Shown: piece by piece, positions 35,008-45,500 of the stretch
Numbering within the stretch: position 1 is the first letter of the stretch
Layout of the letters: each line of letters starts with the position of its first letter
Assembly: GCA_949752735.1 (NCBI GenBank)
Contig: OX457039.1
Location: forward strand, 42,431,199-42,495,198
DNA length: 64,000 nt
Direction: 5' to 3'
Source of the DNA: Lumbricus terrestris
Taxonomy: Eukaryota > Annelida > Clitellata > Crassiclitellata > Lumbricidae
Notes under the pieces: generated by a model
The model's database searches: none
Told to the model about the DNA's origin: nothing
The model's input: the letters and a program-made list of their open reading frames with translations, nothing else
Position numbers and translations under genes: made by a program

Positions 35008-36519
35008 GTATGGTAAGACCACTTTCATTTCAACTGGTAGTCTTATGCGTAGTCATTGCAAATGAAACACCACGTTATTGTTGCCATTTAATACTACGAT
35101 GCATCAATATAATTATGCATGTACAGGTGCATATATATATATATATTTATATTAAGCAATGCATTCATACATACATACATACATGCATACATGCATACAT
35201 ACATACATACATACATACATACATACATACATACATACATACATACCTACATACATACATACATGCATGCATACATAATACATACATACATACATACATA
35301 CATGCATACATGCATGCATACATACATAATACATACATACATACATACATGCATGCATACATACATAATACATACATACATACATACATACATACATACA
35401 TACATACATACATACATACATACATACATACATACATACATACATACATACATGCATACATGCATGCATACATACATAATACATACATATATACATACAT
35501 ACATACATACATACATACATACATACATACATACATACATACATACATACATACATACATACATACATGCATACATGCATACATACATACATACATACAT
35601 ACATACATACATACATACATACATACATACCTACATACATACATACATGCATGCATACATAATACATACATACATACATACATACATGCATACATGCATG
35701 CATACATACATAATACATACATACATACATACATGCATGCATACATACATAATACATACATACATACATACATACATACATACATACATACATACATACA
35801 TACATACATACATACATACATACATACATACATGCATACATGCATGCATACATACATAATACATACATATATACATACATACATACATACATACATACAT
35901 ACATACATACATACATACATACATACATACATACATACATGCATGCATACATACATACATACATACATACTACATGCATACATACATGCATACATACATA
36001 CATAATACATACATACATACATACATACATACATACATACATGCATACATACATACATACATACATACATACATACATACATACATGCAAGCATGCATTA
36101 CGTATACATACATAGCCTATACGTTGTGTGTGCTCGTGTATTTATTGCATATTTATTACCACCAGGCATTTACATGGTTTCGCTTAATAAACTGATTACT
36201 ATGGTGGTTCTCGAGAACGACCATAGTAATCAGCCCTAATCAATAATCATACCGTACTGTACGTTATAACACAAACGCGTGAAGTCCAAGAATCGCATTT
36301 CTATCACAAGTTAACCAGTATAGCAATTCTGAGTTCCACTACATATATAGCACCAAATTGTTTTGATCGCGCAAAGCAATGGCAAGGGGTGTTCGCTGTA
36401 CACATTAATACCACCGTCCAGTAGCCTATAGTCTCTCAGCGATGGTGAAGAAGGGCAAAGCGCTGATCTAGTGTAGAGCTAGCTATACATAGATCTATAT
36501 TACATATAATTATTTATGT

Positions 36520-36550
<31 letters not shown>

Positions 36551-39500
36551 TCGTTGTCACCTTTGTGTGCTGGCTACTACTTAAATAATTTGATTTGATT
36601 AGATATGTAATTATACTTTTTTGATCGCAACATTTTCAGCCCTTGTTTCTGTTGCTCTTATATAGGCTGGGCATAACTTCAAAGACGTTCCTCTGTCGAC
36701 CATCAGGAGAATGTGCGGGGCTCTTAGAAGCCCTTCTAGTGTGCGTCCACAGCTGAAGAAGCATGTCATAGACAAGAACATCAACATTCCAACATCATTC
36801 GACCCACGAGAACAATGGCCCCACTGCTCTTCGCTCAGAGAAATTCACGACCAGGGAAACTGCGGATCCTGCTGGGTAAGCGGCTCATCAACTCAATCAG
36901 TGCAGCTTTAGCTAAAAAATATATACATTCACTATAGAAATCGTGCATATATATATACACTATGTGCAATAATTAATGCTAATTTGCATGCATACATGTA
37001 TATATGTATATATGATGTATATCTTACATGTAGGTCTGTTATTATTTTTCTTCTGGTACACATCGGACACGGTACGCACGCGGGATTGCAATCGGAACAG
37101 TCAAAGCATTTGAGGTTATAAATTTGCTCTTTGGTGCGTTCTCCAAAATTTGTAACAGATTTTCCTAGATTATGGAAATGCTCTTAGGGTCTTGAGTGCT
37201 TTGCCTCTGGCGAAAGGTGTTCACCTGGTTCCCTAAAGTGGCGGCGCCAGGATTTCAGTTTTGGGGGGCTAAAAGGTTTTTTCGTGCAAATATTTCATTT
37301 TTACATAGGAAAAAAATGTATGGCCTTGTTTTAGGGGGGCTTAGCCCCCCTTATCCCACCCCTAGCGCCGCCACTGGTTCTCTAGGCGGCTTCGTCATAA
37401 TTCACCTTTCCATAGCCTACTTCTGGCTCAGCCTCATATCAGACGTCAGTAGATTCTATGCCATTATTTTTATGTTTAATAGGCACTTGCTGCTGTAACT
37501 TCAATGACGGACCGCATTTGCATTGCAACGAATGGCACACTGAATGCGAGCATTTCGGCTGAAGATCTCGTCAGTTGCTGTGGTACATACTGTGGATATG
37601 GGTGAGTAGGGTTCTACGGTTCTATACGGTCAACGCTCTAGTTTGTTTGATCAACGAACACGTTGTCGTCATATTATGAAAAGTCTCGATTTGAAAGAAT
37701 CTCACGAGCTACCGGTTATAGCTGTATTCACAGGCTCAGGAGCAGGACACGATCGATGGACAGCCAAAGCACAAGGCCATGCATTGAGAGCGATACAATT
37801 ATTAGCCGATGGGCCGTCGTATAGGCCTATGCTTACTCTTGATATTTCTACATATTTGAGGCGATATCCACGGGCTGATTCACCGGAGCAGCAGGAGGCA
37901 ACACAAAATTGGTCGGCAGGTATAAGGTCGGTTTCAGTTCCGGGTCACACTCCAAAGTTACAAGGTCAGGTCAGGCACGGTGGTCGATTGGTTAAAGCGG
38001 TTGGCCTTTACCGCGGAGAGTACGGGCTCGATCTAAATCAGTGACGGTTATTCGATAGTCGGTTACTGTTTAGGGACCTTGAGATTAAAGTCCTTCACTC
38101 ACAATTGATTTGCAATGCAATTGCAGTTGCGCCATCGAGGCGTGGGCAGGCTACTTCTGAGCGTTGTCATTGTATTGTATTGTATTGTACTGTATTGTAC
38201 TGTATTGTACTGTATTGTATTGTATTGTCAGGTGAGCAGAGTTCTAAGTTGAGCTAAGCAGCTGCCAAGAAAGACAAACACATTTGACGGCGCTTAACAG
38301 TGGCGGCGCTAGGGGAATGGGGGGGCTAAACCCCCCTACAAGAGGCTCAGCCCCCCCCTTAAAAAGGGCCATCCGAATTTCTTACATTGAAATATCCACG
38401 ATTTTCAGCTGACGACTAAAAAAAGGTCGTCAGAAATTTTGGCGGCGAAAATGGAAAAATTTTCATAAGATTTTGGTCGATGACTAAAAAAAGGTCGTCA
38501 GAAATTTTGACGGATGAAAATGTGAAATTTTTGCCGCGAGGCTTCAGCTCCCCCCCCCCCCCCCCAACTGAAATCCTGACGCCACCACTGGCGCTTAAAG
38601 CGATCATTGTTATTGCCTACGCACTTTATTTAATGATGCAAGAAATGCTAGAAATTTATTTGTTGCTAGTAGCACGTTGAGCACATTATTCAGACATTAG
38701 CACTTGAATAGATAGGCTCTAAATCAGCCATATACAGGGTGCGCCAAAAAAGTAATCCCCTACGGTTTTCAGCCCATATCTTGGCCAAACATACGAATTT
38801 TTAAATGAAACTTCACAGTCTTAAAGGCAATTCATATATACGTACAATGGTCAGATTCCAAAAAAATTATTTCAAACAGAACAAAAGTTATACCACTTTT
38901 AGTGAGGCTACCCACCGTTTTTTGACGATTCAAAAACGCGACGCAACAAAAAGCTTTAAAAAAACCAATTTAATTATTCTGGCCAATATCTTGACAGGTA
39001 GTAAGAATTTCGAAATGAAATTTTACAGGCTTAAAGACAATTCATATATACACACGATGGCCAGATTTCAGCAAAATATTTCAAGCAGAATAAAAGTTAT
39101 GGCACTATTAAAGAGGCCACCCACCGGTTTTTTTTGACGATTCAAAGACGTAACGCACCAAAAAGTAGCAAAAACACGATTTTATTAAGTCTCATCTCAA
39201 ATAATTGTTATCAAATAGGCTTTGATAATGCCAGATGATCATTATTATTACTATTTAAAAAAGGAACAGGGTACCAGCGTAGCTGCACGTCACTGAGAAG
39301 TCACTTAGCAAGATGACAATCAAATTGATAAATAAGAAATCTGTCAGATTAATCAACAGGTCCATCAAGAACTTTGCAAAGAGACTCAAAAGAAGTTTTG
39401 GCACTGGTGGTATGCACATTGAACACAAGTTGTGAATCACTATCAAGTTCAGTTCCAAACAGTTATTTGAGATATGACTTGATAAAATCACGCTTTTGTT

Positions 39501-42500
39501 ACTTTTTGTTGCTTTACGTTTTTTAATCGTCAAAAACGGTGGGTAGCCTCACTAAAAGTGGTATAACTTTTATTGTGTTTGAAATATTTTGATCAAATCT
39601 GGCCATCATGTGTAAATATGAATTGTCTTTAAACCTGTAAAGAGTCATTTTGAAATTCTTACTTCTGGCAATGATATTAGCAAAAAACCTTAAAAAAATT
39701 CGTTTCGTTTTGGAATCGTCCAAAAATGGTTGGTGGCCTCACTAAAAGTGATATAACTTTTGTTCTATTTGAAATATTTTGTTGAAATGTGACCATTGTA
39801 CGTAAATATGAATTGCCTTTAAGACTGTAAAGTTTCATTTAAAAATTCGTATGTCTGGCCAAGATATGAGCTAAAAACCGTTGGGGATTACTTTTTTGGC
39901 GCACCCTGTATATGTGTGTATATAATTCCGGCATGTTCGATCCAGAGGCGTAATGCTGAGTACCAAGACCGTAGCCAGGATTTGATTTCGGGGGGTGTTT
40001 CGTGTTTCACCAATTTCTCTTCCCAAAAAAACTGATGACCTTTTGTAGTCATCCGGCCGCAATCTTCAAAAATGTCACCAATTAATTCTGTTTTTTTAGC
40101 ATTTTTCCATTTCGGGAAGTGTTTTCATGGTTTTATTTCATGTTTTTTTACATCGTGTGCTTGTAAATGTATTCTATTATTTTTCAAATTTTCCATTTCG
40201 GGGGGTGTTCAAACACCCAAAACACCCCCCTAGCTACGGCCTTGCTGAGTACTTGTTTAGTAATAGATCTATTAATATTCGTTTGAACAGAAGTCGCATT
40301 TAACTGTATGGCAGCCTTCAAGCCGTCTGGACATCTGTTCCATGCTCTGCTCATTTACAGTCACCGTACGTAGTGGTTAGGGTATGGAACTCACATCCTT
40401 CTGATCCTCGTTTCGCCTGGTTACCATTTAGCCATCTCCCGACCGTTGCCAATGATTAGAGCTGTGAGTTCTGGAGTTATAAAGAAAAAAGAAAATGCCC
40501 ACCGTTAGAACGCTTAACGTATTTCTTGCAGGTTGTAACCTGAACATTAATTTTGACCGCATGCATTACGGCCATGCGCACCGTAAGAACGGCGCTGTAG
40601 AATTTAGGTTTGCAGGAAATAATTCGATTCACTTTCTGCAGACTCCATGCGTCAGCCTTCTATTTAGCCTACCATCATCATCTCAGTCCATAGGCACAAC
40701 GCCCGTTGGTGTCGATCGCATGTCTCACCATCATCCTCCATTTGTCACGTTCTTGCGCCAGCCAGCTCAGTTTTTGTATGTCCATTCCGCACCAGTCTCT
40801 GACATCGTCCAGCCATTCCCTGCTTGGCCTCCCTCTGACCCCCGTGCCATCAATTACCCCGAACATAGTTTGCTTCACCAGTCTGCTGTTGTCCATTCTG
40901 CACACATTCTATTTACCATAATATATAGTTATCATAGTTACCATTTGCCAAGTAGGGTAATTACAATTCTACGAATGTGTGGATAGGCATAGACCTCGTC
41001 ATACTTCTCAGAAATGCTGACAGTTCTATGCGTTTTGAAGTCTTAAAGAATAATTACCATAATTCTATTTTGCCGCGTGTCATATTTATAATGAATAAGC
41101 CTAGGTCTGCTTTTTAAAAATCTGTGTTTGGTTTAGCTGTAGAGGCGGATATACTGTCGAGCCCTGGAAATTTTTTGAAAATATCGGACTTGTGACTGGA
41201 GGACAATACGACAGTAGAGAGGTAGGCCTATAGATCTATTGCTGCTGCTAGTTTTATTGCATTCGGTTCTTCAATAGACTTCTCGACTGCTTCAAACTAT
41301 TAGTTTTGTGACTCATTTACAATTCAATTCATTTCAATTCAATTCATTTATTGCAACCATCAACCATAAACAATAGACATAGTATAACATGCTTCACATA
41401 ATCAGATGGTAACAAGGAAGGCCCTAAGGGATGAATATCCCGCTAACAGGGACACCTAATTACATGTGCAATTTTAACAGATGGCTAGACGGTTGACATC
41501 ATGAATTGAACAACAAGGTAAGAAAACAGCATGAGATGACAATTAATGTAGAAAACTTAACTAAAAAACGCAAAACAAACACACACACACACAAATAATA
41601 TAAAATAAAAATAAAATAAAAATAAAAATCAGTGCCTACAAGGTTAATTATCTTTGCAGTCATTAATCAAGTAGTTGCGCAGTAGTGTTTTTGCCCTTTG
41701 TAAACTGGAGGCTTGCTGAATATGATTAGGAAACGAGTTCCATATACATGGTCCAGTATATTTAATATGGAATCTTCTTGAATTTAATCGAGCGGATATG
41801 GCTCACAATGGATTACAATGTAATCGCTGTGGTCAGAGCTCGGTCAACTGTTCATTACCGCTACCTTGTACTATGCTAATTGACTACATATACATGTAGC
41901 TACCCGGTATAGTCTATAGATTACAGGACCTAACGTACACATACAGTTTAAGGAATTAATGGATTAACTTGACAGCGATTAAGGCTTATTAAGCAACGCT
42001 TGCCAGCTTCAGTAAGGCATAAGTAAGTAAAAGTAAGGCATAAGTAAGTAAAAGCTCTTATCCCGTTCCATGAGGAACACAAGGATTAGGGAGGCGCTCA
42101 TCTCCTTTTCCATGGCCCTGAGCCAGCAATGGACGAATCCCAAGGTCCTGGACACGAGGCCAGTGCAGGGCTGTTTTTAAGGAATTTTTATAACTGCACA
42201 ACCCTTTCCTTTCTTTCCAATCCTCCATGGAAAATTACTTCCAATCGGAGAACAATGACCTTTTTGCTAGTTTTAACTGTACAGAAGTGCTTCTACAACC
42301 GCACAAATCCGTTTAGAACTGCACATTTTGTGTGCAACTGCACGTTAAAAAAAACCCTGGGCCAGTGTATCGCAGGACTTGCTGTTTACTTCCCAGCCTA
42401 CGCCGGTGTAAAGGTTTCAGATTACCCCCTCCTAAACATTACCCCCCTGCAAACTGTAAATTGCATCAATCATCGCATTTATTGCACTAAAAATATCAAA

Positions 42501-45500
42501 AAATTCTTCTCGCTTCTTGTTTTGGTCTGAAGATTTTCATCCGTCATCCCACTTCGTGGTTTGATATCAATATTTTCATCTGTAACTAAAATACTATTCG
42601 CCGCTGAAGTTTACATGGAGAAAATGACTTCGAGGCTATTATTTTTTTCGGATCAAAATATTGATAGCAAACCACGAAGTGGGATGACGGATGAAAATCT
42701 TCAGACCAAAACAAGAAGCGGGATGATTTTTCTGATTTTTTAGTGCAATAAATGCGATGATTGATGCAAATCTAGTTTCCGGGGGGGGGGGTAATCTGAA
42801 ACCGGTTTCAAGTTACCGGGGGGGGGGGTAATGTTTAGGAGGGGGTAATTTGAAACCTTTACACCGGTACCAAATTGTACTGCTTGGTGACAGAGGCACG
42901 TGTGCGTGAACAACTTGCCCAAGGTCGTAAGGCATAGACTAATAATAATTTAATCTAATCAGCGTCTGATCACGCGAAGCTGTACCAGTAGACTAGTAGA
43001 GGAAGGCGTTACATTGTAATTTGTAAGTATGCTTCAGCCATTACCAATCTGACGGAGCATAAGATAGGTCTACGAATCGTAGTCGTAATCTCAAAATTTA
43101 TATAGCGCTACTCGAAAGCCAAGCGCGGAGCACCAGCTTATTAACGAGCGCTGAAAGTACGGAGTATAGGTCCACTTTCGCCCGTATTTGATAAATTCTC
43201 CAACATCCGCTTTGTGGCTAGGTAGGGAAAAGTTGCACAGCGTGCAGTCGTAGATTTGGAAAGAATCAGCCCATTGGTAGGTCTTCTGTGAAAACGCTAC
43301 TGAAATAATACCAGACATTGAAAGATAGGCTGCTGCAATCCAGTAGGAGCTACTGGTGTAAGCTTGTACATGAAAGTCGCTACAGTCCAAGGGCGGATAC
43401 CAAAATTTTCAGGGGGATCAAAATTTTCGGTCTTGAGACAGGGAAAAATGTTGGTCTTGGTCGCCGAAAATCTGATGACCTTTTAGTCATTTGTCTCGAA
43501 TTCCCAAGAAAGAAAAATATACCATTTTATCCGCCAAAATAGTTGATAACCTTTTTTTAGTCGTACGGACCCTGCCTGCGGGCCTCGTGGGTGTGGAGAG
43601 GAGCCTGCGGAACTACTCATGGGGACCATGTCAATTTTCTGAGCCAGAATAGCTGGTGAAAAATAAAGAAATGTCTAAATGGGGGGCCATGGCCGGATTG
43701 GCCCCTGGATCCGCCTCTGCTACAGTCCTGTTTAAACCACGATGTAATTAGCCTGATGGTTTGATACTTGTTGTTTTCTAGGGTTGTCGTCCATATACGA
43801 TACCAGGCTGTTCCCACTTCGATAATGGCACACTGCCAAACTGTACAGATGATGCAAAAACGCCATATTGTGCTATGCATTGCCAAGCTGACTATGCGTT
43901 CTCGTACAATGACGATAAACATTATGGTGAGCTCACAATCGTCTCTGGATATATTCGAATGAGCAATGTCTGCATGCAGCAGTTCTCAGATAGCTCTCTT
44001 TATAGAATAGAATACAATCTGTTAACCCAAGTTGCGCAACCTAGCCATTGTGACCAAAATCCAAACATCGTTTTGGCCTATACATGTTGATATTTTTTGA
44101 ATAGGCCAACAAACCCTAAATGCGCCTGAAACGTTTTGTCGTAATTATAAACAGTAGACCTATGGTGATTCCCTCTAGAAGCCAGTGGCGGCGCTAGGGG
44201 GGGTAGGGAGGGTTAAGCCCCCCCCTATAAGAGGCTAAACCCCTCCCTAAAAAAGCCATCAGTTTTTTTACATTGGATATTTCCAGGGCATTTTTTAACG
44301 TGCAGTTGTACACAAAATGTACAGTTCTAAATGGATCTGTGCAGTTGTAGAAGCACTTCACAACAAATTTTGTGCAGTTAAAACTAGCAAAACAGGTCAT
44401 TTTCATCCGATTGGAAGTAATTTACGATGGAGGATGGGAAAGAAAAGGAGTTGTGCAGTTCTAAAAATGCCTTAAAAACAGCCCTGGATATTTCCACGAT
44501 TTTCGGCCGACGACAAAAATAAAATAAAAAATTAACATTTTAAAAATGGTCGTCAGAAATTTCGGCAATTTTCATGAGATTCCGGCCGATGACTAAAAAA
44601 AGGTCGTCAGAAATTTTGGCGGATGAAAATTGAAAATTCCTCCGCGAACCGCGAGGCTTCAGCCCCCCCAAACTGAAATCCTGGCGCCGCCACTGCTAGA
44701 GGCACCTGCAAAATTAGCAGTTAGATTCGTGACTCAGCAATTCTTTGTTCAATTCGATCCTTATATTATTATATTATATTATATTATTTATATTATATTA
44801 GACAACAGTCTGAGTCTGCATAAAAATAACATTTAATGCATGTTTAGGCAGTTGTACAAAAAACAGTTTAAAATTGTCTTTATTATTCTCCGCAAGACAA
44901 CATAACATAATAAAATTATTAGGGCTCGCAAATAAACTTGGCCTTGGCAACTGGGCACTGGCGGCCGTTTGAAATGTAGGATAGGCTATAGTTCACTGTT
45001 TCTGCATATCCTATTGGGTATACAAAATGACTGGAGTGCGATCATAGGCCTATGCGAAATCCAAATATTAATTATGATCAGAGTCATTGTCAAAAATGTG
45101 AATTATAGGTGCCTCGACTTATGAAATTTTTTCGGATGAAGAGCAAATCAAATTGGAATTGATGTCCAACGGACCTGTACACACTTCGTTCACTCTCTAC
45201 GCTGATTTCTTCAGTTATAAAAGCGGTTAGTTTGCCATTGCTAAGATTGCTTTAAGAATAATAATTATGTAGGCATAGACTATAATCTGCTATGCCGCAA
45301 TTAAGTCCTTGGTATTAATTGCACTAGAGCTGAAAGACAAACGTCAATTTATGTAGTTAGTCTAACTTAAACGATGGCCCTATAATAGGCCTAATTGTTT
45401 CCTGCATGCTATACAGCAAATAAAAAATCGTGAGAAGTTCAAGTGCTGCATAAGCCATCATGTACAAATGTGGCATAGAAACTTCGATCAACTAATTGGA

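Noticed and set aside
35001..36115. Very long open frames of Tyr-Ile-His-Thr and Met-Tyr-Val-Cys repeats
   Set aside because: Artefacts of the (CATA)n array, which has few stop codons; the same holds for 31715-32284.
37643..38044. 133-codon frame in cathepsin B intron 3
   Set aside because: No domain, and its end lies in a SINE head; no splice or codon evidence for a gene.
40495..40986. 163-codon plus-strand frame
   Set aside because: Antisense of the LINE remnant encoded on the minus strand.
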